The notes: generated from the letters alone by a model not told the origin. A stretch of DNA of 64,000 bases from Chloroflexi bacterium ADurb.Bin180 (GCA_002070215.1 MWCV01000001.1:102350-166349); one strand, 5' to 3'. Shown: positions 34,430-43,475, counted from the stretch's first letter. A program made the numbers and translations.

Positions 34430-36376
34430 TCAGGGTAAGGCGATGCTGACGAAATTACCCTTGGCCGAGTTCTGATCGGCCGTCAGTACGTTGAGACGGG
34501 TCATCGTCTCCAGTAGATACATTCCGACCTGGAGCGTCCAGCCACCGCCGGCACCGACCTCCCCCTCGAGCAAGTGATCGTCCGCAATCACATCGCCGGG
34601 GCGCCACAGGCGGGTGGCATAGTTGCCCTCCCCGGGCCGCGAGTCACTCTGAGTGACCATCTCGCCGTTGCGCCTGACGTGCACGAACACGCTATAGTCT
34701 TGGTCTAGCACTTGCGCGGCCTGCCAGTACAACCGGACTATGGTGTGGCCAGCGTTCGGAAGTAGCTCATAGCCCAGCAGTGTGATCCCATGCTCCAGGT
34801 GCTCACCGATATTGGCCGGTATTCCAGTCGGTGGTCTTGCCTCGTAGATGCGGCACAAGAGTCTGGCTTCTTGTTCTAGGTCACCTCGCTCCAGTGGCCC
34901 GTCGCGAACCGTGATGAGGCAGCCTTGAGGCAATACGTCCAGTGCAGCGGTATAGTCGGCATAGGGCCAGACAACCAGCATTGTGTCCGAGGCAGGAGCA
35001 GGCACAGCCGGCGACTGACCCAGAATGACCAGGTCGGATGACTCGGGTACGAGGTAACGCAGGCTGACCCAATTCTGCCATAATTGTTGGACCAGATACA
35101 CCCGACGCCCACGCTGTGACAAAGCGCGCGCTGGTTCCAAGAAGTGATTGACCTCTTCTGCCAGTTCGGACGCTCCGGACTCGAAGCTAAAGTAGGTGGC
35201 CTGGCTGGGGGCATGCCGTACGAAATAGTCTCGTATGGTGATGGTCAGGCTGAGGATGGCCACGGAACACAACAGCACGGCAGTGAGTCGCCGGGGTAAT
35301 CGGCCGGAAAGCCAGCGCCAGACCGATCGCACGCCCAGAGCGGGAAAGAGGAAAAGCACAGGAAGAACGCCTACGCTGCGCAGGAAGTGAGGCGCCCCTT
35401 CGGCCAGAATCGTGGGGAGGAGCATCACCCCAACGAATATCAGAGGGAGCGCGTGGTTCGAGGACTTGAGTTTCAGGCTGGTCAGCACACCGACCAAGAA
35501 GAGCGCGCCCACCAGAGGATCAAAGACGGGCCTCAGTGGCAGATTGTGCCTGGGGATAAAATCGCCGCGCCAGTTGAACATAGCCAGTGTTCGAACCACC
35601 TGCCGCAGCAAAGTGGCAGCAAGGTTACCGTGATTGACTACCGGACTGAAAATCGAGACCTGCGATGATCGTCCCAGCAGCATGTCCGGGTGACCAAGGG
35701 CATAGACGAGCAGCGGCAGAGACACGATCAGAGCGGTGATGGTCAACAACGCCAACCTGCGCCAGGCGATACGCTCGCCCTTGAGCAGCAGGTAGAGCAC
35801 AAGCAGCACGACGATCAGTGGCAGAAAGCGAGCGGCGAGATAGGTGTACCAGCTCGCGCCCAGGGCCAGACCGGCCAGCAGATACGGCGGCCAACTGCGG
35901 GAGCGGAGCGCGCGAGCCAGGGCCCAGAGAAAAAGGGCAACGAACAGAGGCAGACTCACTGCGCGGAAACCAATGCGGCTGAGGTTGACGTGCCAGAAGG
36001 TCGTTGCGGTGAAGAATGCAGCTACCAGAGCCACACGTCTGCCGTAGAGCTCCTTTGCCGCGGTATAGGCGGCTGGTACGGTCAGGGTGCCCAGCATGGC
36101 AGAGACTACTCGTATGGCAAAGGCCGTGCGGCCGAACAGCGAGACGGCGATTGCCACCAGGTAGATGAACAAGGGTTCACGGCCGTTGTTGGCTTCGAAA
36201 AACACCGGTCTTGGCCCGTTGAGGACAGTCAGAGCATCGAGACCGTTGTAGGCCTCGTCGTGGTACAACCCCGGAGGCAGCGCGCGAAGAGCGTAGAAGC
36301 GAAGAATGGCGGCCAGCAGAGTAATCGAGATCAGTGGCAGCGATTCAACGAACAACTGATGTCGCGTCCGTGCCAA
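34430..36376 (-). CDS. PMT-like membrane glycosyltransferase with C-terminal beta module
   Basis: A 648-residue protein starting at TTG 36376 after a GGAGAG site. The N-terminal loop PPGLYHDEAYNGLDAL and REPLFIYLVAIAV are the GT-C family signature (Asp-Glu in the first external loop). About ten membrane segments run to residue 370. A long soluble region follows, ending in a module with DYSVFVHVRRNGEMV and GWTLQVGMYLLETMTRL. It is a close functional relative of the enzyme at 32512 and is convergent to it. It probably uses a polyprenyl-phosphate sugar. Confidence 0.8.
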   Translation of the reverse strand: MARTRHQLFVESLPLISITLLAAILRFYALRALPPGLYHDEAYNGLDALTVLNGPRPVFFEANNGREPLFIYLVAIAVSLFGRTAFAIRVVSAMLGTLTVPAAYTAAKELYGRRVALVAAFFTATTFWHVNLSRIGFRAVSLPLFVALFLWALARALRSRSWPPYLLAGLALGASWYTYLAARFLPLIVVLLVLYLLLKGERIAWRRLALLTITALIVSLPLLVYALGHPDMLLGRSSQVSIFSPVVNHGNLAATLLRQVVRTLAMFNWRGDFIPRHNLPLRPVFDPLVGALFLVGVLTSLKLKSSNHALPLIFVGVMLLPTILAEGAPHFLRSVGVLPVLFLFPALGVRSVWRWLSGRLPRRLTAVLLCSVAILSLTITIRDYFVRHAPSQATYFSFESGASELAEEVNHFLEPARALSQRGRRVYLVQQLWQNWVSLRYLVPESSDLVILGQSPAVPAPASDTMLVVWPYADYTAALDVLPQGCLITVRDGPLERGDLEQEARLLCRIYEARPPTGIPANIGEHLEHGITLLGYELLPNAGHTIVRLYWQAAQVLDQDYSVFVHVRRNGEMVTQSDSRPGEGNYATRLWRPGDVIADDHLLEGEVGAGGGWTLQVGMYLLETMTRLNVLTADQNSAKGNFVSIALP

Positions 36377-36439
36377 GTATGCTCTCCTCTCAACCGAGTC
36401 CAGAGGATTATACCGCTGTCGTTATCGGGCGAGGAACAC

Positions 36440-36470
36440 AAAGGGCCTGCTGCAAATCGGCAGGCCCTTT
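36440..36470 (-). terminator. Terminator of the surface protein gene at 36496
   Basis: AAAGGGCCTGC (36440-36450) and GCAGGCCCTTT (36460-36470) form an 11-bp perfect stem with a 9-base loop. Read on the minus strand it ends in CCCTTTGTGTTCC, just after the surface protein stop. Confidence 0.75.
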
Positions 36471-36495
36471 GATGGTCATAAAGGTAGGTGGAAGG

Positions 36496-37530
36496 TTACT
36501 TGCGGTGTCCCAGAGCGTAACCAATGGCGAAAGCGCCGATAATGGCCAGCAAACCCGCCAGAGACACAAGTAGACCCTGACCTGAGGTTAGCTGCGTCAT
36601 CAATGACGCCGGAACCAGTGTCGGACAGGGTGTGGGAACCTGCGGCACGGGTGTCGGTGGGCAAGGCTGGCACGTGGGGGCTACCACCGGCACGCTGGTC
36701 GGAGGGCAGGTTGGAACAACCACCGTCGGCACAGCGGTTGGTGGAACAGGTGTAGCAGTCGGCAGTGGCGCCTGCGTCGGCACAGTAGTCGGGACGGGGG
36801 TGTTGGTGGGCGCCCTGGTAGGCACTGGCGGAGGAGCCACTACGACGAGACTGGCGTCATCCAGGTAGACGTTGTTGTCCTGGCTGCGATAGTCCGGGTA
36901 GGTGTAGACCATCACGGTGACAGTGCTGCGCTTGGCCACTGCCTCGACGCTGAACAGGGTCCAGACGTCGTAAGCGTTCTGCTCGGGTGACCAGACAACA
37001 TTTGGGCTAAAGAAATCCGCTCCGCCCAGCGGATCGATGCCAATGCGAAAGTGCATTGGCGAAGGATCGCCAGAGGTGGCCTTGTCGCAGTTGCCCTTGG
37101 ACTCGCGGTCGCAGGACCAGGTCATACCCCACAGTTCAAAACGCAGCCGAGAGCCTACCGCGACGTTGTGCACGAGTTGGTAGACGCCAGCCTGAAAGTT
37201 GCCAAAGCTGTGAAAGTACTGTTGTGACAGTTCGCCGTTGCGCACGCGGTTGTACGGAAAATCGGCACGGATCGCTGCTTTGTATTCGGGTGCTACCCGA
37301 TAACCCTGCGATGTCTCTTCCGGTGTTCCCTGAATCCACCAGGCGATCCAGGGTGCTGCAATGGCGCAGTTCTCCTTGTCTGGCAGAATTGCATAGGGCT
37401 GCTCAAAGCCTGGGTTCTGAATCAGGTTTGGGCCTTGTGCCAGCGCAGTAGCCGGAGTGACGAGAAGAGATACCGAGACGAGGGCCAGGACAGACAACGT
37501 GATGAGACTTTGGTGGGATAACTTGAGCAT
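36496..37530 (-). CDS. Anchored surface protein paralogous to 31165
   Basis: A 344-residue protein starting at ATG 37530 behind AGGAAAGGATGG. A signal peptide (about 1-30) precedes NLIQNPGFEQPY and a beta-sandwich domain with RIGIDPLGGADFFSPNVVWSP and a final YLDDASLVVV strand, closely matching the first domain at 31165. A Pro/Thr/Val linker (about 245-305) and a C-terminal membrane helix (LAIIGAFAIGYALGHRK) follow. Four or more Cys in the linker (CPPTSVPVVAPTCQPC) are unusual for such a low-complexity region. It probably binds a glycan or forms a surface coat. Confidence 0.75.
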   Translation of the reverse strand: MLKLSHQSLITLSVLALVSVSLLVTPATALAQGPNLIQNPGFEQPYAILPDKENCAIAAPWIAWWIQGTPEETSQGYRVAPEYKAAIRADFPYNRVRNGELSQQYFHSFGNFQAGVYQLVHNVAVGSRLRFELWGMTWSCDRESKGNCDKATSGDPSPMHFRIGIDPLGGADFFSPNVVWSPEQNAYDVWTLFSVEAVAKRSTVTVMVYTYPDYRSQDNNVYLDDASLVVVAPPPVPTRAPTNTPVPTTVPTQAPLPTATPVPPTAVPTVVVPTCPPTSVPVVAPTCQPCPPTPVPQVPTPCPTLVPASLMTQLTSGQGLLVSLAGLLAIIGAFAIGYALGHRK

Positions 37531-37564
37531 ATACCATCCTTTCCTGGAATCGTGAGCGCGGCAA

Positions 37565-37593
37565 ATGTTATTGTGTTGGGCCTGCTTTGTCAA
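37565..37593 (-). promoter_or_regulatory. Promoter of the surface protein gene at 37530
   Basis: Minus strand: consensus TTGACA (37593-37588), a 17-base spacer, TAACAT (37570-37565). Its -35 overlaps that of the divergent polysaccharide operon. Confidence 0.6.
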
Positions 37594-37614
37594 GTTGTCT
37601 GCGGGTGCTACAAT
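37587..37614 (+). promoter_or_regulatory. Promoter of the GT4/polysaccharide operon
   Basis: TTGTCA (37587-37592), a 16-base spacer, TACAAT (37609-37614), about 55 bases before the TTG start at 37671. Five bases of the -35 are shared with the divergent promoter. Confidence 0.6.
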
Positions 37615-37670
37615 AACGGGGACGTTCGAGACACTGCGTTCTAGACGATGGCTGTCAGAGTGAGGTTCCG

Positions 37671-38792
37671 TTGCGCGTCTTGATGATCTCCAAAGCCTGT
37701 GTAGTCGGCATGTACCAGCGCAAGCTGGAGGAGCTGGCCAAACTGCCCGAATTGAGGGTTCTGGTTGTGGTTCCTTCGTTCTGGCGCAATGGGCGGCAGA
37801 TACTTCCATTGGAGCGAGCCCACACAGCAGGGTATGAACTGCGTGTCCTGCCGATGGTCTTTAACGGCTCCTTCCACTTGCACTTTTATCGACAGCTTGG
37901 GCAGGTGATGCAACAATTCCAGCCGGAAATCGTCCATATCGATGAGGAGCCGTACAACCTCGCCACCCTGCAGGCGATGCGGTTGGCGGAGAAGAACCGG
38001 GCGCGGGCCGTCTTCTTCACTTGGCAGAATCTGAACAAGAGATATCCTTTTCCCTTCTCGCAAATTGAAAGGTACAACCTGGCTCATGCACGCCTGGCTA
38101 TTGCTGGCAACCGCGAGGCAGAACAGGTCCTGCGCGCCAAAGGTTACACCGGACCAGTGAGGGTGATCCCCCAATTCGGGGTAGACCCCGAACTGTATCA
38201 GCCCAGAACCGAACAAGACGGGCCAGGAAACGCACTCATGGTCGGTTATATGGGCCGACTGGTGGAGGAGAAGGGCTTGCAGGTACTTCTGCAGGCACTG
38301 GCCGGGCTGGAGGGCAACTGGCGACTCCAAGTGGTCGGCAGCGGGCCTTATGGTGCCGCCTTGCGAGAACTAGCAGTCGAGCTGGGCATTCAAGCCCGCG
38401 TGAACTGGCTTGGTTACGTGCCTTCCACCGAGGCTCCGGGCATTCTTCGCTCATTGGATGTGCTTGTCTTGCCATCATTGACGCGGGCTAACTGGAAAGA
38501 ACAGTTTGGCCGAGTGCTGATTGAGGCTATGGCCTGTGAGGTCCCAGTCATCGGGTCGAGTTCCGGTGAGATTCCCAACCTGATCGGTGACGCCGGGATA
38601 GTGTTCCCTGAGGGAGACGCAGTCGGCCTCCGTGATTCGTTGCGGTGGCTGGTGAGTGACCCTGGTCTGCGGTCTGTGTTGGGGCAGAGAGGCCGCCAGC
38701 GAGTTCTGGAGCGTTTCACGCAGGCGCAGGTCGCGGCGGATACCTACGCTGTGTACAAAGAAATGATCAGTCCTGGCGCTCGAGAGGATTGA
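37671..38792 (+). CDS. Family 4 glycosyltransferase
   Basis: A 373-residue GT-B enzyme starting at TTG 37671 behind a GAGG site. The C-terminal half carries GYMGRLVEEKGLQVLL, then VNWLGYVPSTEAPGILRSLDVLVLPS and EQFGRVLIEAMACEVPVIGS, the E-x7-E nucleotide-sugar site of GT4 enzymes. It uses an activated sugar to extend a lipid-linked glycan in the cytosol. It is the first gene of an operon with a second GT4 and a polyprenyl glycosylphosphotransferase. The sugar specificity cannot be read from sequence. Confidence 0.92.
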   Translation: MRVLMISKACVVGMYQRKLEELAKLPELRVLVVVPSFWRNGRQILPLERAHTAGYELRVLPMVFNGSFHLHFYRQLGQVMQQFQPEIVHIDEEPYNLATLQAMRLAEKNRARAVFFTWQNLNKRYPFPFSQIERYNLAHARLAIAGNREAEQVLRAKGYTGPVRVIPQFGVDPELYQPRTEQDGPGNALMVGYMGRLVEEKGLQVLLQALAGLEGNWRLQVVGSGPYGAALRELAVELGIQARVNWLGYVPSTEAPGILRSLDVLVLPSLTRANWKEQFGRVLIEAMACEVPVIGSSSGEIPNLIGDAGIVFPEGDAVGLRDSLRWLVSDPGLRSVLGQRGRQRVLERFTQAQVAADTYAVYKEMISPGARED

Positions 38793-38832
38793 CCATCGTG
38801 ACTACCTACCTGCTCTGCCACAATACACCTTG

Positions 38833-40002
38833 GTGAGCGAACAGCCAGTGGATGCCGCCAAACGTACCGGCCGACGAATTGGAATCAATGCCCACCTGCT
38901 GGGCAGCGGGGAGGGGTATCGCCGGGCCGGCGTTAGCCGGTACATCGCTGAGCTGCTGGGCCACCTCGAAGAAGCCGATCCCGAGGGCGACTATGTGATC
39001 TTTCTGCCCGCGGGCAGCAGTCTCCGACTGACACACCAGACCAGGGTATTGACACGGAGAACGGAGGGTCCCGCCAGACGAGTCCTGTGGGAGCAGCTGG
39101 AACTGCCACGAGCTGCGCAGCGCGAGCATTTGGCGCTGCTTCACTCGCCGGTGAACGTACAGCCCTTGCTGCTACCCTGCCAGGGTGTGGTTACGGTGAT
39201 GGACCTCAGCTTCCTGGTGTATCCCCGGAGCTTTCTGCCTCAGCAGCGGCTGTATCAAACAGTGTTTACCCGCGTGAGCGCCCAACGGGCTGCTCAGGTG
39301 ATTACCATATCCTTGCAGACGGCTCAGGACCTGGTGCGCCGCTGTGGCACAAACGCCAGCAAGATCACGGTGATCTATCCGGGCGTTGACAGTAGCTTTC
39401 GGCCCATCGAGCCGGTGGCGACCCAGTTCTTTCGACAGAGGCGAGGGCTTCCTGAACGGTTCATCCTTCACGTGGGCACCCTCGAGCCGAGAAAGAACCT
39501 GCCCGTGCTGTTGCGAGCTTTTGACCGGGCCAGGTCAAGCCTGCCAGCCGGCTGCAAACTGGTCTTGGCTGGTGGTAAGGGGTGGCTCTACGAGCCAATC
39601 CTGCGTACGATTGAAGAATTGCAGCTCGAGTCAGAGGTGATCCTGCCCGGTTTTGTTCCCGATGAAGAACTGCCGCTGTGGTATAATTGCGCCGATGTTT
39701 TCGTCTACCCCTCACTCTATGAAGGATTTGGCCTGCCTGTTCTGGAGGCCATGGCCTGCGGCTGTCCGGTGATGGCTGCCAGAAGCTCCTCCCTCCCTGA
39801 AGTGGTTGGCGACGCAGGGCTATTGCTGACTCAAGATCAGCCTGAGGTATGGGCTGAAGAGCTGGTGCGCGTGTGCTCCAATGCAACGGTGCGCGCAGAG
39901 TTGCGCGAGCTGGGACTGGAGCGAGCCCGGCAATTCTCGTGGACGAAAATGGCTCGCGAGACGGTGCGGGTCTACCGGGAGGTGCTGTCTGGAGGCACGT
40001 AA
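38833..40002 (+). CDS. Family 4 glycosyltransferase
   Basis: About 389 residues from GTG 38833 (TTG 38830 immediately before it is an equal candidate). [26 protein letters not shown] is the N-terminal donor/acceptor loop of mannosyltransferase-like GT4 enzymes. The C-terminal half has [18 protein letters not shown] and [27 protein letters not shown], with the E-x7-E motif. It acts next to the GT4 upstream in building a surface polysaccharide. The 3' end overlaps the next gene by about 14 bases. Confidence 0.93.
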   Translation: MSEQPVDAAKRTGRRIGINAHLLGSGEGYRRAGVSRYIAELLGHLEEADPEGDYVIFLPAGSSLRLTHQTRVLTRRTEGPARRVLWEQLELPRAAQREHLALLHSPVNVQPLLLPCQGVVTVMDLSFLVYPRSFLPQQRLYQTVFTRVSAQRAAQVITISLQTAQDLVRRCGTNASKITVIYPGVDSSFRPIEPVATQFFRQRRGLPERFILHVGTLEPRKNLPVLLRAFDRARSSLPAGCKLVLAGGKGWLYEPILRTIEELQLESEVILPGFVPDEELPLWYNCADVFVYPSLYEGFGLPVLEAMACGCPVMAARSSSLPEVVGDAGLLLTQDQPEVWAEELVRVCSNATVRAELRELGLERARQFSWTKMARETVRVYREVLSGGT

Positions 40003-41431
40003 GGTTTCCCGGCGAAAAGCACAGTGGAACAGCGCTGGCAGGGTTCTCCTCGACACAACATTGATCAACCTGGGGTTTGTGCTGGCCTACTGGGTACGGT
40101 ATCAATGGCAGTGGTTCAGGCCGGTGGACGAGGTCTTCCTTGTGCCCTACAGCGTCTATTTCCCCTACTCCCTGGCCTTTACGGGAATCATGCTGGTGGT
40201 CTACTGGACCGAAGGCCTCTACAATCCCAGGCGCAAACGCTCCGCTTTCCACGAGGTTTGTATCATCATTCGTGGCGCCATCACGGGAGTGGCGGCTCTC
40301 TACATCCTATCCCTGGTCTACCGTGCCGTTTTGCTCTCGCGCTTGATCCCCGCCTACGCAGGTCTGGCTGTCGTGGCTCTGCTCAGCGGGGCAAGGGCAG
40401 TCGAACGAGTCATCCAGGGGCATCGGCGCAAGAAGGGTATCGGAGTGCAGCGTGTGCTCATCGTTGGCGCGGGCGAGATTGGCCGCATGGTGATGCGCAA
40501 CATTGCCGCACAGCCAGAGCTGGGCTACCAGATTGTGGGTTTTGTTGATGACAAACCCGAGCGCGGAAGCCGGGATCTGGGTCGCTTCAAAGGGCTGGGC
40601 AGCACGGATCAGATTGCAGAGCTGGTCAAGCAGCACGCGGTGGATACGGTGATTGTGGCCCTGCCCTGGCTGGCGCATCGCAAGATCCTCGGCATAGTGA
40701 GCCAGTGTGAGCACCTGAACGTCGCGGTCAGGATCGTGCCCGACCTGTTCCAGATGAGCCTGAGCCAGGTCGATATCGACGACCTGAACGGAATTCCGCT
40801 GATTAGTACCAAGTCTCCGGTGATTATGGGCTGGAATCTGGCGGTCAAGCGAACGTTCGACGTGATCTTCTCGGCCCTGTTTCTGGTAATCCTTGCTCCG
40901 GTGATGCTGGTGATTGCCATTCTGATCAGACTCGATTCGCCCGGACCGGCCGTCTTTGCGCAGCAGCGGATCGGCCGGGGAGGCAAGCCGTTCACCGTCT
41001 TCAAGTTCCGCACTATGCGCTGCGGAGCAGAAGAAGAGCAAGAGTCACTCAGGGCGCTGAACGAGGCGAAAGGCCCGATGTTCAAGATCAAGGCCGATCC
41101 ACGTTGCACTCCGCTGGGCCGATTCCTGAGGCGCATTAGCCTGGACGAGCTGCCCCAGTTCTACAACGTCCTGCGTGGCGAGATGAGCATGGTCGGTCCG
41201 CGGCCGCCGCTGCCTGGAGAAGTGCAGCAGTACCAAGAGTGGCACAAGAGGCGGCTGGAGATCCTGCCGGGACTGACCGGTTTGTGGCAGGTTAGTGGCC
41301 GGAGTGACCTGACCTTCGATGATATGGTTCTCCTCGACATCTACTACATTGAGAACTGGTCATTGCTGCTTGACCTGCGCATCGCGCTCAAGACGATACC
41401 GAGTGCGCTCTTCGCCAGAGGTGCCTATTGA
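39989..41431 (+). CDS. Polyprenyl glycosylphosphotransferase (initiating sugar transferase)
   Basis: About 480 residues. Four or five membrane segments are followed by a nucleotide-binding region (VLIVGAGEIGRMVMRNI) and the bacterial sugar transferase domain: KRTFDVIFSALFLVILAP, QQRIGRGGKPFTVFKFRTMR, DELPQFYNVLRGEMSMVGPRPP and GLTGLWQVSGRS. Such WbaP/CpsE-type enzymes put the first sugar-phosphate onto undecaprenyl phosphate to start a polysaccharide repeat. No ATG or GTG is in a sensible position; CTG 39989 lies 6 bases after GGGAGG and is my choice, although a start farther upstream cannot be excluded. Confidence 0.9.
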   Translation: MEARKVSRRKAQWNSAGRVLLDTTLINLGFVLAYWVRYQWQWFRPVDEVFLVPYSVYFPYSLAFTGIMLVVYWTEGLYNPRRKRSAFHEVCIIIRGAITGVAALYILSLVYRAVLLSRLIPAYAGLAVVALLSGARAVERVIQGHRRKKGIGVQRVLIVGAGEIGRMVMRNIAAQPELGYQIVGFVDDKPERGSRDLGRFKGLGSTDQIAELVKQHAVDTVIVALPWLAHRKILGIVSQCEHLNVAVRIVPDLFQMSLSQVDIDDLNGIPLISTKSPVIMGWNLAVKRTFDVIFSALFLVILAPVMLVIAILIRLDSPGPAVFAQQRIGRGGKPFTVFKFRTMRCGAEEEQESLRALNEAKGPMFKIKADPRCTPLGRFLRRISLDELPQFYNVLRGEMSMVGPRPPLPGEVQQYQEWHKRRLEILPGLTGLWQVSGRSDLTFDDMVLLDIYYIENWSLLLDLRIALKTIPSALFARGAY

Positions 41432-42645
41432 TGACTATGCCGCTTACTGCTTCCTCTCAAGCTGAGCTGGTTCGATTTGCTCAGGATCTGGTTCGCCTGC
41501 CCAGCCCCTCCGGCGAGGAGGGGGCGGTAGCCCAGCGACTCGTGGAAGAGATGCACCGCGTTGGCTTTGCGGAGGTACGCACTGACCGATTGGGCAACGT
41601 GATCGGGCGCATGGGCAGTGGGCCCGGCCCCGTGGTGATGCTCGAAGGCCATATGGATACTGTATCGTGTGGGGATGCCACACGCTGGCAGCACCCGCCC
41701 TTTGCCGGCGAGATCGCTGATGGTCTGCTCTATGGCCTCGGAGCGGCGGATATGAAGGGGGCGCTGGCATCCATGGTTTATGGCGCCAGGATGCTGCACG
41801 ATGCCGGAGAGGCGCTGCAAGGCAGCCTGTATGTGGTAGGTGTGGTTCAGGAAGAGCCCTGCGAGGGGGCGGCCATCGGCCTTCTGCTTGAGCAAGAGAG
41901 TCTGCACCCCGACGTCGTGGTGATTGGGGAATCCACTGCCCTGCAACTGGCCCGCGGTCAGCGTGGGCGATTGGAGCTCAAGATCACCACCAGGGGCAAA
42001 TCCTGTCACGCGTCCGCACCCTGGCGCGGCAAGAACGCTGTTGCCGACGCGGCCAGAATCGTCGTGTCTATGGAGTTGCTGTCGTCGCAGATGAGCAGCG
42101 ATCTGTTCCTGGGCCGGGCGAGCATGGCCGTTACTGAGATCGCCAGCTCGGCTCTCAGCCGCAACGCGATCCCGGAGAGTTGCGAGTTGATCATTGATCG
42201 TCGTCTGACGAGCGGTGAAACAGAGGCCGGGGCGGTCGCCGAACTCAAGAACCTGATTAGCCGTGATGGTGTAGATGCCAAAGTGGAAGTGACCGAGTAC
42301 CACGGGCGCACCTACACCGGCTATGAGTACCGCACCAGGCAGTATTTTCCCTGCTGGACCACGCCCGAGGACAACGAATGGCTGCGGCTACTGTCGACAG
42401 TAATCAAGAAGGAACTGGGATATCGGCCCAAGGTGGGCTGCTGGGACTTTTCCACCGATGGGGTGTTCACGGCCGGCGTGGCCGGAATCCCGACCATCGG
42501 ATTTGGCCCTGGCGACGAGAGATTCGTACATATTCCCGACGAGCGGGTCAGCGTGAACAGTCTGATCGATGCAGCACGGGTCTATGCGAGTTTTGTCAGC
42601 GAGGCGTTGAAGAAGCCGTGCCATCACGTTGGCACCCTGAGATAG
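41428..42645 (+). CDS. M20-family metallohydrolase, YgeY-like
   Basis: A 405-residue protein. LEGHMDTV and GAADMKGA supply the first metal ligands, VQEEPCEG the catalytic Glu pair and RFVHIPDE the late His. The opening (FAQDLVRLPSPSGEE) and the end (WDFSTDGVFTAGVAGIPTIGFGPGDE) match the YgeY subgroup, a hydrolase linked to selenium-dependent molybdenum hydroxylases in several bacteria. A plain ArgE/DapE-like deacylase is the alternative. The ATG overlaps the stop of the sugar transferase (ATGA), which argues for co-translation. Confidence 0.82.
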   Translation: MMTMPLTASSQAELVRFAQDLVRLPSPSGEEGAVAQRLVEEMHRVGFAEVRTDRLGNVIGRMGSGPGPVVMLEGHMDTVSCGDATRWQHPPFAGEIADGLLYGLGAADMKGALASMVYGARMLHDAGEALQGSLYVVGVVQEEPCEGAAIGLLLEQESLHPDVVVIGESTALQLARGQRGRLELKITTRGKSCHASAPWRGKNAVADAARIVVSMELLSSQMSSDLFLGRASMAVTEIASSALSRNAIPESCELIIDRRLTSGETEAGAVAELKNLISRDGVDAKVEVTEYHGRTYTGYEYRTRQYFPCWTTPEDNEWLRLLSTVIKKELGYRPKVGCWDFSTDGVFTAGVAGIPTIGFGPGDERFVHIPDERVSVNSLIDAARVYASFVSEALKKPCHHVGTLR

Positions 42646-42663
42646 ACCCGCGAGGAGAGTGGG

Positions 42664-43221
42664 ATGGCCAAGAGAACAATTGGAACAGGCACCTATCTGT
42701 ATCCAGTGCCGGCAGTGATGGTGACCTGCGGTCCCTTCAGCAAACCCAACATCATCACTCTGGCCTGGGTAGGCACCGTATGCTCTGACCCGCCGATGAT
42801 CGGCATCAGCATTCGTCCGTCGCGCTTCTCGCATGGTCTGGTGAAGCAACAACTAGAGTTTGCCGTCAACCTGCCCACGGTCAACCTGGTGCGAGAGACT
42901 GACTATTGCGGTACGGTCTCGGGGCGGAAAGTAGACAAGTTTGCCACGACCGGCCTTACCTCTTTGCGTGGCCTGGAGACAGATACTGCGTTGATCGCCG
43001 AGTGCCCGCTGAACATTGAGTGTAAGGTGACGCAGGTTGTTTCGCTGGGCTCTCATGATTTGTTTCTCGGTCAGGTAGTAGCGGTGCAGGCGGAGGACAG
43101 TCTGGTAAACGCGCAGGGGGAGCTGGACCTATCCAAAGCAGAGCTCCTGGCATACGCCGGTGCGCGCTACTGGGGTCTGGGCAGTCTTCTCGGCGTGCAT
43201 GGTTTCAGCGCCAGGAGCTGA
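42664..43221 (+). CDS. Flavin reductase-family protein (flavoredoxin-like)
   Basis: A 185-residue protein with the FMN-binding split-barrel pattern: PVPAVMVTCGPFSKPNIITLAWVGTVCSDPPMIGISIRPSRFSHGLV, the segment that lines the flavin. It binds FMN and passes electrons or reduces free flavin in the cytosol. A GAGGAGAG ribosome site precedes the ATG. It is the last gene of the operon that begins with two glycosyltransferases, an odd partner for polysaccharide synthesis. A terminator follows about 75 bases after the stop. Confidence 0.88.
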   Translation: MAKRTIGTGTYLYPVPAVMVTCGPFSKPNIITLAWVGTVCSDPPMIGISIRPSRFSHGLVKQQLEFAVNLPTVNLVRETDYCGTVSGRKVDKFATTGLTSLRGLETDTALIAECPLNIECKVTQVVSLGSHDLFLGQVVAVQAEDSLVNAQGELDLSKAELLAYAGARYWGLGSLLGVHGFSARS

Positions 43222-43295
43222 GTGGGCTTGCGCGGTAGAGCCATTGTGGCCCTGACGATGGGCGGGCTCTAGGCCGGCAATGTCACGAGTATTGT

Positions 43296-43338
43296 ACCCC
43301 GTGCCAGGGCCAGTCGGCTCTGTCGCGGGGTGCTTTTT
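43296..43338 (+). terminator. Terminator after the flavin reductase gene
   Basis: ACCCCG (43296-43301) pairs with CGGGGT (43326-43331), with an inner CAGGGCC/GGCTCTG helix, then GCTTTTTGG. Confidence 0.65.
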
Positions 43339-43475
43339 GGTCAAGCCGCAAGCAGTAGCCGCCAGGCGCAATGCAACGAGCGTGCCCGCCGCGTGAACCA
43401 GGTGCGCACCCTGGAGGGTAAGGGTTGGAGACTGTGGCGGACCAGGAGGATTGTGGCCGCCGACAGGGAGGAACT
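43339..43475 (+). other. Unassigned GC-rich leader before the dGTPase gene
   Basis: These 137 bases lie between the terminator and the dGTPase start and contain several short hairpins, for example CCAGG-N7-CCTGG at about 43401-43417. I see no ORF with a convincing start and no known riboswitch signature. Confidence 0.35.

Noticed and set aside
35690..36472. 260-residue plus-strand ORF rich in Gln, Arg and Gly
   Set aside because: Antisense to the membrane glycosyltransferase; the composition is typical of a reverse-complement frame.
40307..41041. 244-residue minus-strand ORF
   Set aside because: Shadow of the polyprenyl glycosylphosphotransferase, whose motifs are clear.
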